Positions 8,809 to 17,978 of a stretch of DNA of 64,000 nt are shown here, piece after piece. The stretch covers positions 3,537,674 through 3,601,673 of the forward strand of contig NZ_CM001514.1 in assembly GCF_000263715.2 (NCBI RefSeq), given 5' to 3'. The position numbers and the translations under genes are program-made. The notes beneath the pieces were generated by a model. That model saw only the letters and a program-made list of their open reading frames with translations, was not told where the DNA came from and ran no database searches. Position 1 is the stretch's first letter. Every line of letters begins with the position of its first letter. The stretch comes from Pseudomonas synxantha BG33R. GTDB lineage: Bacteria; Pseudomonadota; Gammaproteobacteria; Pseudomonadales; Pseudomonadaceae.

Positions 8809-9630
8809 TTACACCATCGCCAATGGGTGCTTACGCTTGGGCGCTGCGAACACACGATCGATAGCGTCCAGGTCATGTTCATCCAACACCAGCTTCGCAG
8901 CTGCGGCGTTGAGTCGGATGTGTTCAGGTGTGACCGCCTTGGGGATTGCGATAACACCCTCCTGGCGCAGGACCCACGCCAGCGATACCTGGGCCGGTGT
9001 GACCTCATGGCGACGTGCGATCTGCTTGAGGGTCGGGCTCGACAGCAGCTCACCACCCTGGGCGATGGGACAATAAGCCATCAGTGGCAAATGATGCTGT
9101 TGCCACCATGGCAACAGGTCGAACTCTATCCCGCGCTCTTCAATGTTGTAGAGCACTTGATTGGTCGCACATGCAGGGGATGCGAGCTCCTGCAGGTCTG
9201 CCACATCAAAGTTGGAAACACCCCAGCGGCCGATTTTGCCGGCCTCGCGCAAACGCTCGAACGCTTCGACAGTTTCTTCAAGTGGGTACTGGCCGCGCCA
9301 GTGCAACAGATACAAATCAATGTAATCGGTGCCAAGGCGCTGAAGGCTGGCTTCGCAGGCGCGAGGCACGCCCTTTTGGCTGGCGTTATGCGGATAGATC
9401 TTGCTGACCAGAAATACCTGGTCGCGCTTGCCACGAATTGCCTCTGCGACCACCTCTTCGGCACCGCCGTCGCCATACATCTCGGCGGTATCGATGAGCG
9501 TCAGGCCCTCATCGATACCCAGTTGCAGCGCAGCAACTTCGGCGCGGCGCCGGCTTGGGTCTTCGCCCATGCGCCAGGTCCCCTGGCCGATGACAGGGAC
9601 GGGAACACCGGCCAGATCAATGGTACGCAT
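8809..9630 (-). CDS. Aldo/keto reductase
   Basis: 273 residues. It is a cytoplasmic NADPH-dependent oxidoreductase of the AKR barrel family. The catalytic tetrad is visible: Asp and Tyr in LIDTAEMYGDG, Lys in VFLVSKIYPHNAS, His in DLYLLHWRG. The C-terminal half has the cofactor-binding stretch AIPKAVTPEHIRLNAAA. The start at 9630 (MRTIDLAGV) is chosen over the longer frame because GGAGG lies seven bases upstream. It is divergent from the DUF1543 gene. The substrate cannot be predicted; closest in style to the YeaE-type general aldehyde reductases. Confidence 0.9.
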   Translation of the reverse strand: MRTIDLAGVPVPVIGQGTWRMGEDPSRRRAEVAALQLGIDEGLTLIDTAEMYGDGGAEEVVAEAIRGKRDQVFLVSKIYPHNASQKGVPRACEASLQRLGTDYIDLYLLHWRGQYPLEETVEAFERLREAGKIGRWGVSNFDVADLQELASPACATNQVLYNIEERGIEFDLLPWWQQHHLPLMAYCPIAQGGELLSSPTLKQIARRHEVTPAQVSLAWVLRQEGVIAIPKAVTPEHIRLNAAAAKLVLDEHDLDAIDRVFAAPKRKHPLAMV

Positions 9631-9736
9631 GACAACCTCCTGGTGAGTGTGCTGATTAACAATGTGGCATTGAGCGGACAAAAGGGTTCAATCGCAGTAT
9701 GGTTGCCCTTTCGCCAGTCGCCAGGAATCACCGGTA

Positions 9737-10231
9737 ATGCTGTTTGTCGTCATGCTCGGGGGCAAGCATCCACGGGCCAAAATCGAAGTACACGATGTGG
9801 TGTTCGCCGTGGCGGACACGTTGCAGGCCAGCTACCCGCAATTGCGCGACGCCTGGTTTGGCAGCCCCAAGGGTGTGCACATCGACTCATGGATGGCGGT
9901 CGACGGCGTCGACGGCTGGAAAGTTGAACTGAGCCATCTGGCGCCCCATGGCGACGTGCCCCGCCTGTACTTCATCAACCTCGGTGGCTATGAAGCCCAT
10001 AGCTTCGGCGAGGCCCATCACTACCTGCTGGTAGTCGCTCGTAACAAACAGCAGGCCATGAGCCAGGGCAAGCAGCAGATGCTGCGCCACTGGTCCCAGG
10101 CCCACACCGACGGCGTGCTGGATATTGACGACTGCCTGCCGATCGACTTGGTGGACGGCCGTTATATCCACCTGGTGCAGGGGCCGCACCAACCGATCGT
10201 GCAGCGCAACGACTACATCGTGTTGCCTTGA
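9737..10231 (+). CDS. DUF1543 domain-containing protein
   Basis: 164 residues. The N-terminus (LFVVMLGGKHPRAKIEVHDV) is the hallmark of DUF1543, a small cytoplasmic family of unknown function; a second related stretch (YFINLGGYEAHSFGEAHHYLLVV) repeats the same pattern, suggesting two duplicated subdomains. No signal peptide or membrane segment is present. AGGA lies upstream of the ATG. The gene is divergent from the aldo/keto reductase and 107 bases upstream of ppiC. No function is proposed. Confidence 0.8.
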   Translation: MLFVVMLGGKHPRAKIEVHDVVFAVADTLQASYPQLRDAWFGSPKGVHIDSWMAVDGVDGWKVELSHLAPHGDVPRLYFINLGGYEAHSFGEAHHYLLVVARNKQQAMSQGKQQMLRHWSQAHTDGVLDIDDCLPIDLVDGRYIHLVQGPHQPIVQRNDYIVLP

Positions 10232-10338
10232 ACCGCCACACGGAAAAAGGCACGACTGAACAGCAGCGGAACTTTGCCAGGAAATAACCGCCTGAATCCG
10301 GTACGCTCACCGTTTTTTTACTCTAGGAGTTATTCCCC

Positions 10339-10620
10339 ATGGCCAAAGCCACCGCCCGTCACATCCTCGTTTCCACTGAAGACAAGTGCAACGAGCTCAA
10401 GGCCCAAATCGAAGGCGGCGCTGATTTCGCAGAAATCGCCAAAGCCAATTCGTCCTGCCCATCCAGCCGCCAGGGCGGTGATCTGGGTTCGTTCGGCCCA
10501 GGCCAAATGGTCAAGGAATTCGACACTGTCGTATTCAGCGCCCCGGTCAATACCGTGCAGGGCCCGGTGAAAACCCAGTTCGGTTATCACCTGCTGGAAG
10601 TCACCAGCCGCCAGGATTGA
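10339..10620 (+). CDS. ppiC: Parvulin-type peptidyl-prolyl isomerase PpiC
   Basis: 93 residues and a complete single-domain rotamase: ARHILVSTEDKCNELK, then GADFAEIAKANSSCPSSRQGGDLGSFGPGQMVKEF, then QFGYHLLEVTSR. There is no signal peptide, so it acts in the cytoplasm and accelerates cis/trans isomerisation of X-Pro bonds. AGGAG precedes the start by 10 bases. A strong terminator follows, so this is probably a monocistronic gene. A paralogue lies at 24890-25165. Confidence 0.95.
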   Translation: MAKATARHILVSTEDKCNELKAQIEGGADFAEIAKANSSCPSSRQGGDLGSFGPGQMVKEFDTVVFSAPVNTVQGPVKTQFGYHLLEVTSRQD

Positions 10621-10644
10621 TTCAATCGGCGCAGATGCGATAAA

Positions 10645-10672
10645 CAACGGCCCGCCCTTTGGCGGGCCGTTG
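10645..10672 (+). terminator. Terminator hairpin after ppiC
   Basis: A perfect 12-bp stem, CAACGGCCCGCC (10645-10656) with GGCGGGCCGTTG (10661-10672) and a CTTT loop. The following sequence is only weakly T-rich, but stem strength and position support a terminator. Confidence 0.8.
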
Positions 10673-10750
10673 TGCATGTGATGACTGGCGATGCCCAGGC
10701 CGTTAGCGTACAAATCCCTATTCTTCTTAACCCGGCGTTCAAGGCTGATA

Positions 10751-12610
10751 ATGCGATTGGCTTTTTCATCTCTGCTCTGCTCCACCTTGGCCCTGCTGAT
10801 GGCCAGCACTGCGGCGATCGCAGCCCCGCAAACCTACCTGACGGTTTACGGCGAGCCCGCCAAGTACCCCGCCGGTTTCAGCCACTTCGACTATGCCAAC
10901 CCCAACGCGCCCAAGGGCGGCAGCCTGCGGCGCTCGGCGCTGGAGGTCGGGCGGTTTGATCATGTGCTGCCGTATATCGACAAAGGTATTGGCGTGTCTC
11001 AGGTCGACGGCTGGGTGTATGCGCCCCTGGCGCTGCGCTCGCTGGATGAGCCCTACACCGTTTATGGCCTGGTGGCAGAAAAAATGGAGCGCGCCGACGA
11101 CGGCCTGTCGCTACGTTTCTACCTCAATCCCAAGGCGCGTTTCGCCGACGGTACCCCGATTACAGCCGAAGACGTGCGCTACAGCTTCGATCTGCTGATG
11201 ACCCAAGGCAGCCTGCGCTTTCGCACGTTGTTTGCCGACGTCAAGCACGTCGAAGTCGAAGGCGAGCGTCAGGTGCGCTTCGACTTCTCCAGCAACGAAA
11301 ACCGCACCCTACCCCTGGATATCGCCACCTTGCCGGTGTTCCCGGAACATTGGTGGAAGACCCGTGACTTTGCCAATGGCGGCGGCTACGAAGCCCCGCT
11401 GGGCAGCGGCCCGTACAAGGTCAGCAAGATCGACGCCGGCAGCACCATCACCTTTACCCGCGATCCGGATTGGTGGGGCAGGGATTTGCCGGTCAGCCGT
11501 GGCCTGTACAACTTTGATCACCTGAGCCTGGAATACTTCGGCGACACCGAAGTGGCGCGCCAGGTGCTGCGCGGCGGCGCCTACGACTTCAACCGTGAAT
11601 TCTCCGCCACCGGCTATTCCATCGGCTACAACGGCCCGGCGCTGGACGATGGTCGCCTGCAGCGCGCGCACCTGGCCAAAGAGATGCCGCAACCGGCCCA
11701 AGGCTATGTGTTCAACGTGCAGAAGCCGATTTTCAAAGATCGCCGCGTGCGCCAGGCCCTGGCGATGCTGTGGGATTTCGAATGGGCCAACCGGCAAATG
11801 ATGCGCAACCTGTACATCCGCCAGCAAAGCTACTTTTCCAACAGCCCGCTGGCGGCCAGCCAATTGCCGACCCAGGAAGAACTGGCGATCCTGGAACCGT
11901 TGCGCGGGCAAATCCCGGATGAAGTGTTTACCCAGGTATTCAAGGCCCCGGTCACCGACGGCAGCGGCATGATCCGCGATAAACAACTGCAAGCCCTGGC
12001 ACTGCTTGAGGACGCGGGCTGGAAACCGGTGGGTGACAAACTCGTCAACGCCCAGGGCGAGCCGTTGGAGTTCACCTTCCTCAACGTCCAGAACGGGCTT
12101 GAGCGCCTGTTGCTGCCCTACAAGCGCAACCTGGCGCAGATCGGCATCACCCTCAATATCCGCCGCATCGACTCTTCGCAGTACGTGAACCGCCTGATGG
12201 CCCGCGACTACGACATGATCGTCACCGGTTTCCCGGTCACCACCTCGCCCGGCATGGAGCTGTACAACTACTTCGGCTCCGCCGCTGCGTTCGATCCGGG
12301 CGCCAACAACTACATCGCACTCAAGGATCCGGCCGTCGATACGCTGATCAACGGTTTGGTGAAGGCCGACACCCAGGCACAGATGCTGACCTACGCCCAC
12401 GCCCTGGACCGTGTGCTGCAATGGAATTACCTGTGGATCCCCAACTATTACCCCCCGGGCACCTCCGCCGCGTGGTGGAACCGTTTCGGCCGCCCGGCGA
12501 TCGAGGCGAAGAATGACGAAGCCCTGGAAACCTGGTGGGAAGTCAGCCCCACGCCACTGACTAACGAGCAAATGCAGGCCGAGCTGAAAAAACGCGGAGG
12601 AGCCCGTTGA
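10751..12610 (+). CDS. yejA: YejA-type peptide ABC transporter substrate-binding protein
   Basis: 619 residues from the ATG at 10751. A Sec signal peptide ([16 protein letters not shown], cleavage after AAIA) directs it to the periplasm. The rest is a family 5 solute-binding protein, with [30 protein letters not shown] at the mature N-terminus as in YejA, the binder of the YejABEF importer for oligopeptides and microcin C-like peptides. The start was moved from a longer open frame because the signal peptide begins here and AAGG lies upstream. The TGA overlaps the yejB ATG. Confidence 0.93.
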   Translation: MRLAFSSLLCSTLALLMASTAAIAAPQTYLTVYGEPAKYPAGFSHFDYANPNAPKGGSLRRSALEVGRFDHVLPYIDKGIGVSQVDGWVYAPLALRSLDEPYTVYGLVAEKMERADDGLSLRFYLNPKARFADGTPITAEDVRYSFDLLMTQGSLRFRTLFADVKHVEVEGERQVRFDFSSNENRTLPLDIATLPVFPEHWWKTRDFANGGGYEAPLGSGPYKVSKIDAGSTITFTRDPDWWGRDLPVSRGLYNFDHLSLEYFGDTEVARQVLRGGAYDFNREFSATGYSIGYNGPALDDGRLQRAHLAKEMPQPAQGYVFNVQKPIFKDRRVRQALAMLWDFEWANRQMMRNLYIRQQSYFSNSPLAASQLPTQEELAILEPLRGQIPDEVFTQVFKAPVTDGSGMIRDKQLQALALLEDAGWKPVGDKLVNAQGEPLEFTFLNVQNGLERLLLPYKRNLAQIGITLNIRRIDSSQYVNRLMARDYDMIVTGFPVTTSPGMELYNYFGSAAAFDPGANNYIALKDPAVDTLINGLVKADTQAQMLTYAHALDRVLQWNYLWIPNYYPPGTSAAWWNRFGRPAIEAKNDEALETWWEVSPTPLTNEQMQAELKKRGGAR

Positions 12611-13668
12611 TGTTTGCCTATATCGTACGGCGCCTGCTGCTGATCATCCCGACGCTGGTGATCATCCTGCTGGTGAACTTCGTGATCGTGCAAGCCGCGC
12701 CCGGCGGGCCGGTGGAACAGGCCATTGCCCATCTGCAAGGCATTGGCGGCGGCGGTGTAGCGGGCGCATCCGGCGAAGGCATCAGCGGCTCGCGGGCCAG
12801 TCGTGGCCTGGACCCGAAGCTGATCAAGGACATCGAAAAACAATACGGCTTCGATAAGTCCGCACCGGAACGCCTATGGTTGATGCTCAAGAACTACGCC
12901 CAGTTGGACTTCGGCAACAGTTTCTTTCGCGGCGCGACGGTGACCGACCTGATCCTGGAAAAGATGCCAGTTACCATTTCCCTTGGCCTGTGGGCGACGC
13001 TGATCACCTACCTGGTGTCGATACCCTTGGGGATACGCAAGGCCGTGCGCCATGGCAGCAGCTTTGATATGTGGAGCAGCACGGCCATCGTGATCGGTTA
13101 CGCGATGCCGGCGTTCCTGTTTGCGATGTTTCTGATTGTGGTATTCGCCGGCGGTACGTCGCTGAACTGGTTCCCGGTGCGCGGGCTGGTGTCGGAAAAC
13201 TTTGCCGAACTGAGCACCGTGGGCAAGATTGCCGACTATTTCTGGCACCTGGTTTTGCCGGTGACGGCGCTGGTGATCGGCGGGTTTGCCACCTTGACCA
13301 TCCTCACCAAGAACTCGTTCCTCAATGAGATTACCCGCCAGTACGTGGTGACCGCCCGTGCCAAGGGCCTGAGCGAACGCCGGGTGCTGTACGGCCATGT
13401 GTTTCGCAATGCCATGCTGCTGGTGATCTCGGGGATTCCCCAAGCGTTTATCAGCGTATTTTTTGCCGGCTCACTGCTGATCGAAGTGATCTTCTCCCTC
13501 GATGGCCTGGGCCGCATGAGCTACGAGGCGGCAGTGTCCCGTGACTACCCGGTGGTATTCGGCTCGCTGTTTATCTTCACCCTGTTCGGCCTTTTGATAA
13601 AACTCATCGGTGACCTCTGCTACACCCTGGTGGACCCGCGTATCGACTTTGCTGCGAGGAACGCCTGA
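12610..13668 (+). CDS. yejB: Peptide ABC transporter permease YejB
   Basis: 352 residues. It is an inner-membrane permease of the DppB/OppB class with the N-terminal [21 protein letters not shown] segment and about six transmembrane helices. The EAA-type loop that contacts the ATPase is visible near [20 protein letters not shown]. The long GGG/GASG-rich periplasmic insertion ([13 protein letters not shown]) is typical of YejB. ATG at 12610 overlaps the yejA stop (TGATG) with GGAGG upstream; a TTG at 12607 is an alternative. Confidence 0.95.
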   Translation: MFAYIVRRLLLIIPTLVIILLVNFVIVQAAPGGPVEQAIAHLQGIGGGGVAGASGEGISGSRASRGLDPKLIKDIEKQYGFDKSAPERLWLMLKNYAQLDFGNSFFRGATVTDLILEKMPVTISLGLWATLITYLVSIPLGIRKAVRHGSSFDMWSSTAIVIGYAMPAFLFAMFLIVVFAGGTSLNWFPVRGLVSENFAELSTVGKIADYFWHLVLPVTALVIGGFATLTILTKNSFLNEITRQYVVTARAKGLSERRVLYGHVFRNAMLLVISGIPQAFISVFFAGSLLIEVIFSLDGLGRMSYEAAVSRDYPVVFGSLFIFTLFGLLIKLIGDLCYTLVDPRIDFAARNA

Positions 13669-14690
13669 TGCTTGACCTGTCTCCCGTTGCGCGTCGGCGT
13701 TTCGAACGCTTCAAGAAAAACCGGCGTGGCTGGTGGTCGCTGTGGTTGTTTATCGGCCTGTTTATCCTGACTCTGGGCGGCGAGTTGATCGCCAATGACA
13801 AACCCTTGGTGCTCAGCTTCAAGAACGAGCTGTATTTCCCGGTGTTCAAGCGCTACACCGAACAGCAGTTCGGCGGCCAGCTGCCGTTCCAGGCGGACTA
13901 CCGCAGTGACTACGTGCAAAAGCTGATCAAGCAGGACGGCGGCTGGATGCTGTTCCCGCCGATTCCCTTCAGCGACGACACCCCCAATTATGAGCTGACC
14001 CGCCCTGCCCCGAGCCCACCGTCGGCGGTGAACTGGCTGGGCACCGATGACCAGTCCCGCGATGTGCTGGCGCGGGTGATCTTCGGCGCAAGGGTGTCGA
14101 TCCTGTTTGCCCTGGCCTTGACCGCCATCAGCGCCGCCATCGGCATTGCCGCCGGGGCGTTGCAGGGTTACTACGGCGGCTGGGTGGATTTGCTCGGGCA
14201 GCGCATTCTGGAGGTGTGGTCCGGTCTGCCGGTGCTGTACCTGCTGATTATCCTGTCGGGGTTCGTCGAGCCGAATTTCTGGTGGTTGCTGGGGATCATG
14301 GCGCTGTTTTCCTGGCTGGCGCTGGTGGATGTGGTGCGCGCCGAGTTCCTGCGCGGGCGCAACCTGGAGTACGTCAAGGCCGCGCGCGCCCTGGGCCTGG
14401 GTGACGCCAAGATCATTCGCCGGCATATCCTGCCCAATGCCATGACCGCGACGCTCAGCTATCTGCCGTTTATCTTGACCGGGGCGATATCCACCTTGAG
14501 CGCCCTGGATTTCCTCGGCTTCGGTATGCCGGCCGGCAGCGCGTCCCTGGGTGAGCTGATCGCCCAGGGCAAGCAGAACCTGCAAGCCCCCTGGCTGGGC
14601 CTGACCGCGTTTTTCACCTTGGCGCTGATCCTGTCGTTGCTGGTGTTTATCGGCGAGGCGTTGCGTGACGCCTTCGACCCTCGCTCATGA
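13668..14690 (+). CDS. yejE: Peptide ABC transporter permease YejE
   Basis: 340 residues, the DppC/OppC-class partner of YejB. It has one N-terminal transmembrane helix, a large periplasmic loop (RYTEQQFGGQLPFQADYRSDYV) characteristic of YejE, then a five-helix permease core with the EAA loop EYVKAARALGLGDAKIIRRHILPN. The ATG overlaps the yejB stop (TGATG), indicating translational coupling. Confidence 0.95.
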   Translation: MLDLSPVARRRFERFKKNRRGWWSLWLFIGLFILTLGGELIANDKPLVLSFKNELYFPVFKRYTEQQFGGQLPFQADYRSDYVQKLIKQDGGWMLFPPIPFSDDTPNYELTRPAPSPPSAVNWLGTDDQSRDVLARVIFGARVSILFALALTAISAAIGIAAGALQGYYGGWVDLLGQRILEVWSGLPVLYLLIILSGFVEPNFWWLLGIMALFSWLALVDVVRAEFLRGRNLEYVKAARALGLGDAKIIRRHILPNAMTATLSYLPFILTGAISTLSALDFLGFGMPAGSASLGELIAQGKQNLQAPWLGLTAFFTLALILSLLVFIGEALRDAFDPRS

Positions 14691-14700
14691 GTAATTGCCT

Positions 14701-16272
14701 ATGAACCTGATCGAAATCCGCGACCTGTGCGTCGCGTTCAGCGGCCAGACCGTGGTGCGTAATCTGAGTCTGGACGTGCGCCCCGGCGAGTGCCTGGCAC
14801 TGGTGGGTGAGTCGGGCTCGGGCAAGTCAGTGACTGCCCATTCAATCCTGCAACTGCTGCCGCAAGCCGGTACCGAAACCACGGGCTCGATCAAGTATCG
14901 TGGCCAGGAGTTAATCGGTGCAGCGCCGTCTACCCTGCAAAAACTGCGCGGCAACCGTATTGCGATGATCTTCCAGGAGCCGATGACGTCCCTGAACCCA
15001 TTGCACAGCATCGAAAAGCAGATCGGCGAAACCCTGCTGCTGCACAAGGGCCTGGGCGGCAAGCAGGCGCAGGCGCGGATTCTCGAACTGCTGGAGCTGG
15101 TGGGTATCCAGAAACCCCAGGAACGGCTCAAGGCCTACCCGCACCAGCTGTCCGGCGGCCAGCGCCAGCGGGTGATGATCGCCATGGCCCTGGCCTGCGA
15201 GCCGGAGTTGCTGATTGCCGACGAGCCCACCACCGCGCTGGACGTGACCGTGCAGCGCAAGATCCTGCTGCTGCTCAAGTCTTTGCAGCAACGCCTGGGC
15301 ATGTCGCTGCTGCTGATCAGCCATGACCTTAACCTGGTGCGCAGTATCGCCCAGCGGGTCTGCGTGATGCGCGCCGGGGAAATTGTCGAGCAGGCTGACT
15401 GCCAGACCTTGTTCACCGCCCCACAGCACCCTTACAGCCGCTTGCTGCTGGACGCCGAGCCCACGGGCGATGCGCTGTGCAGCGACGCGCGCGAGACGGT
15501 GTTGCAAGTGGACAACCTCAACGTCGATTTCCCCTTGGGCGGCGGATTGTTTCGGCGCAAGACCTGGCTGCGTGCGGTCGACGGCATCAGCCTCAGCGTG
15601 CAGCGCGGCAAGACCCTGGGGATTGTCGGTGAGTCCGGCTCGGGCAAATCGACGTTGGGCCAGGCGATCCTGCGTTTGCTTGACTCCACCGGCAGCATCC
15701 GCTTCCAGGGTGAGGCCCTCGACCCGCTCAATCATCAGCAGATGCGCCCGTGGCGCAAGCAGATGCAGGTGGTGTTCCAGGACCCCTACGGCAGCCTCAG
15801 CCCGCGCATGTCGGTCGAGCAGATCATCAGCGAAGGCCTGGAAGTGCATGCGCCATGCAGCGTGGCCGAGCGCGATGCCCAGGTGATCCAGGTGCTCAAG
15901 GACGTGGGCCTCGACCCCGCCAGCCGGCATCGCTACCCCCATGAGTTTTCCGGTGGCCAGCGCCAACGCATCGCCATCGCCCGCGCCCTGGTGCTCAAAC
16001 CGGCGCTGATGCTACTCGACGAACCCACTTCGGCCCTGGACCGTACGGTGCAGAAACAAGTGGTAGCGTTGCTGCGTGAACTGCAGGACAAATATGGCCT
16101 GACTTACCTGTTTATCAGCCATGACTTGGCCGTGGTGCGCGCCATGGCCCATGACATGATCGTGGTCAAGGATGGCAAGGTGGTGGAGCGCGGCGCCAGC
16201 CATGACGTTTTCGAAGCACCGCAGCACCCCTACACCAAGGAACTGCTGGCAGCGGCGCATATTCCCTTGTGA
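14701..16272 (+). CDS. yejF: Peptide ABC transporter double ATPase YejF
   Basis: 523 residues containing two ABC ATPase domains fused in tandem, as in YejF. Walker A motifs are GESGSGKS in both halves; signatures are LSGGQRQRV and FSGGQRQRI; Walker B regions are [12 protein letters not shown] and [12 protein letters not shown]. It powers YejBE on the cytoplasmic side. The ATG at 14701 is ten bases after the yejE stop; an upstream TTG was ignored. It completes the yejABEF operon and is followed after 22 bases by the hbcR-like gene. Confidence 0.95.
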   Translation: MNLIEIRDLCVAFSGQTVVRNLSLDVRPGECLALVGESGSGKSVTAHSILQLLPQAGTETTGSIKYRGQELIGAAPSTLQKLRGNRIAMIFQEPMTSLNPLHSIEKQIGETLLLHKGLGGKQAQARILELLELVGIQKPQERLKAYPHQLSGGQRQRVMIAMALACEPELLIADEPTTALDVTVQRKILLLLKSLQQRLGMSLLLISHDLNLVRSIAQRVCVMRAGEIVEQADCQTLFTAPQHPYSRLLLDAEPTGDALCSDARETVLQVDNLNVDFPLGGGLFRRKTWLRAVDGISLSVQRGKTLGIVGESGSGKSTLGQAILRLLDSTGSIRFQGEALDPLNHQQMRPWRKQMQVVFQDPYGSLSPRMSVEQIISEGLEVHAPCSVAERDAQVIQVLKDVGLDPASRHRYPHEFSGGQRQRIAIARALVLKPALMLLDEPTSALDRTVQKQVVALLRELQDKYGLTYLFISHDLAVVRAMAHDMIVVKDGKVVERGASHDVFEAPQHPYTKELLAAAHIPL

Positions 16273-16294
16273 TCATTAACAGGATTCTGCCTCC

Positions 16295-17686
16295 ATGAGC
16301 ACGAGCCTCAAGGACTACCAACACGTTCGCGGCCTGGCCATTCAGTCGTTGTTCGAGATCATCGAGCAGTCCAGCGAAGGCACGGTCATCGTCGACCGCG
16401 ACGCGAATATCGTGTGGATGAATGAGCGTTACGCCAAGCGCTTCGGCCTGCACAGCGCCGATGAGGCCATCGGCCAACCCTGCGAGCAGGTGATTTCCAA
16501 TAGCCTGTTGCGCCAGGTGGTGCGCGATGACCGGCCGATACTGCTGGATATCCAGGACACCCCCAAGGGCCCGCTGGTGGTGATGCGCCTGCCAATCCAC
16601 GATGATGCCGGAGCGGTGATCGGCGCGATTGGCTTTGCGCTGTTCGACGAGTTGCGCAACCTGTCGCCGCTGATCGAGCGCTACCTGAGCATGCAACAAG
16701 AGCTGGCCTCGACGCGCTCGCTGCTGCGCTCGCGGCAAAGCAAATACAACTTCGCGCATTTTATCGGCACCAGCGCCGCCAGCCTGGAGGTCAAGCGCCG
16801 GGCGCGGCGCAGTGCGAGCGCCGAGTCGCCGGTGTTGCTGCTCGGCGAAACCGGCACCGGCAAGGAACTGCTCGCCCAGGCCATCCACGGCGCGTCACCG
16901 CGGGCGCACAAAGCCTTCGTAAGCATCAACAGCGCGGCCATTCCCCATGACCTGCTCGAAGCCGAGTTCTTTGGCACCGCACCCGGCGCGTTTACCGGCG
17001 CCGACCGCAAGGGCCGCCCTGGCAAGTTTCAGATCGCCCAGGGCGGCACGCTATTTCTCGATGAAATCGGCGACATGCCGCTGCCGCTGCAAAGCAAACT
17101 GCTGCGGGTGTTGCAGGAAAAAGAATTCGAACCAGTGGGTTCCAACGAGATGCTGCACAGCGATGTGCGGGTGATTGCAGCCACCTCCATGGACCTGGAA
17201 GCGGCGATCAAGCGCGGCGAGTTTCGTGCGGATTTGTATTACCGGCTGAATGTGCTGCCGATCCAGGTGCCGCCGTTGCGTGAGCGCTTGGAGGACATCC
17301 CGGCGTTGAGCGAGGCGATCCTCGAGGAACTGCGCAGCCAGCACGAACTGGAGCATGGGGCGCTGGCGTTGCTCGCACAACATGCATGGCCGGGCAATAT
17401 CCGTGAACTGCGCAATGTGCTGGAGCGGGCGGCGCTGTTGAGTGATGACCTGGTGTTGAATGCCGTGCAGGTTCGTGCAGCGATTGGTACGTTCAGTCCA
17501 GTAGTCCGTGGCCCGGTGGACGCGATCGAGGGTGAAACCTTTGCGGCGGCGCGGGAGCGGTTTGATCGGCAGGTGATTGCGGGGGCGCTCAAAGCCAGTG
17601 ACGGAAATGTTGTAGAAGCGGCCAAGCGGTTGGGGTTTGGGCGGTCGACGTTGTATAAAAAAATGTTGGCGCTGGGACTAACCTAG
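16295..17686 (+). CDS. hbcR: Sigma-54-dependent activator, HbcR-like (3-hydroxybutyrate regulator)
   Basis: 463 residues: PAS sensor (~20-140), AAA+ domain (Walker [15 protein letters not shown] loop, [14 protein letters not shown]) and C-terminal Fis helix-turn-helix (GNVVEAAKRLGFGRSTLYKK). The architecture and the adjacent 3-hydroxybutyrate genes match HbcR of P. aeruginosa, which activates that operon with RpoN. GTCTC inverted repeats and a -24/-12 promoter in the following intergenic region fit this role. It shares strand with yejF (22-base gap), so some read-through expression is likely. The assignment to 3-hydroxybutyrate is by context. Confidence 0.85.
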   Translation: MSTSLKDYQHVRGLAIQSLFEIIEQSSEGTVIVDRDANIVWMNERYAKRFGLHSADEAIGQPCEQVISNSLLRQVVRDDRPILLDIQDTPKGPLVVMRLPIHDDAGAVIGAIGFALFDELRNLSPLIERYLSMQQELASTRSLLRSRQSKYNFAHFIGTSAASLEVKRRARRSASAESPVLLLGETGTGKELLAQAIHGASPRAHKAFVSINSAAIPHDLLEAEFFGTAPGAFTGADRKGRPGKFQIAQGGTLFLDEIGDMPLPLQSKLLRVLQEKEFEPVGSNEMLHSDVRVIAATSMDLEAAIKRGEFRADLYYRLNVLPIQVPPLRERLEDIPALSEAILEELRSQHELEHGALALLAQHAWPGNIRELRNVLERAALLSDDLVLNAVQVRAAIGTFSPVVRGPVDAIEGETFAAARERFDRQVIAGALKASDGNVVEAAKRLGFGRSTLYKKMLALGLT

Positions 17687-17701
17687 TCTCAAAAAAGAGA
17701 C
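17686..17701. promoter_or_regulatory. GTCTC inverted repeat, candidate activator site 1
   Basis: GTCTC-AAAAAA-GAGAC, beginning at the last base of the hbcR stop codon. It shares its half-site with the palindrome at 17831-17846. It may also help end hbcR transcription. Confidence 0.4.
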
Positions 17702-17728
17702 GACATTCCCAATATCAAGACATTCTTA

Positions 17729-17817
17729 TGTGGGAGCTGGCTTGCCTGCGATAGCGGTCTAACAGTGCCCTACAAGCCAGCTGAACCACCGCTATCGCAG
17801 GCAAGCCAGCTCCCACA
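17729..17817. repeat. REPIN (inverted REP pair), GTGGGAGCTGG class
   Basis: Two arms, 17729-17757 and 17789-17817, are perfect reverse complements over 29 bp, starting TGTGGGAGCTGGCTTGCC. It matches the REP doublet architecture spread by REP-associated tyrosine transposases in pseudomonads. It sits between hbcR and the sigma-54 promoter of the next operon. Confidence 0.9.
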
Positions 17818-17830
17818 AGGATCTCCACTC

Positions 17831-17846
17831 GTCTCAAGATTGAGAC
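17831..17846. promoter_or_regulatory. GTCTCA palindrome, candidate HbcR upstream activating site
   Basis: GTCTCA-AGAT-TGAGAC is a perfect 6-bp inverted repeat about 60 bases before the -24 element. A further half-site GTCTCG follows at 17851-17856. Sigma-54 activators bind such sites 80-200 bases upstream of the start of transcription. Confidence 0.55.
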
Positions 17847-17908
17847 TGCCGTCTCGAAAATCACTCTCAATCCACAATAAATCCATACATATCAACAAGT
17901 TATAAATC

Positions 17909-17923
17909 TGGCACACATCTAGC
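17909..17923 (+). promoter_or_regulatory. Sigma-54 promoter of the 3-hydroxybutyrate operon
   Basis: TGGCAC-ACATC-TAGC, against consensus TGGCAC-N5-TTGC. GG and GC are exactly 10 bases apart; only one base of the -12 box differs. It is 55 bases before the permease start and downstream of the sigma-54 activator gene. Confidence 0.8.
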
Positions 17924-17978
17924 TATAGCCCTCCCACCGCTTCACCCCACAACAATAACAATCCGATGGAGACACACC

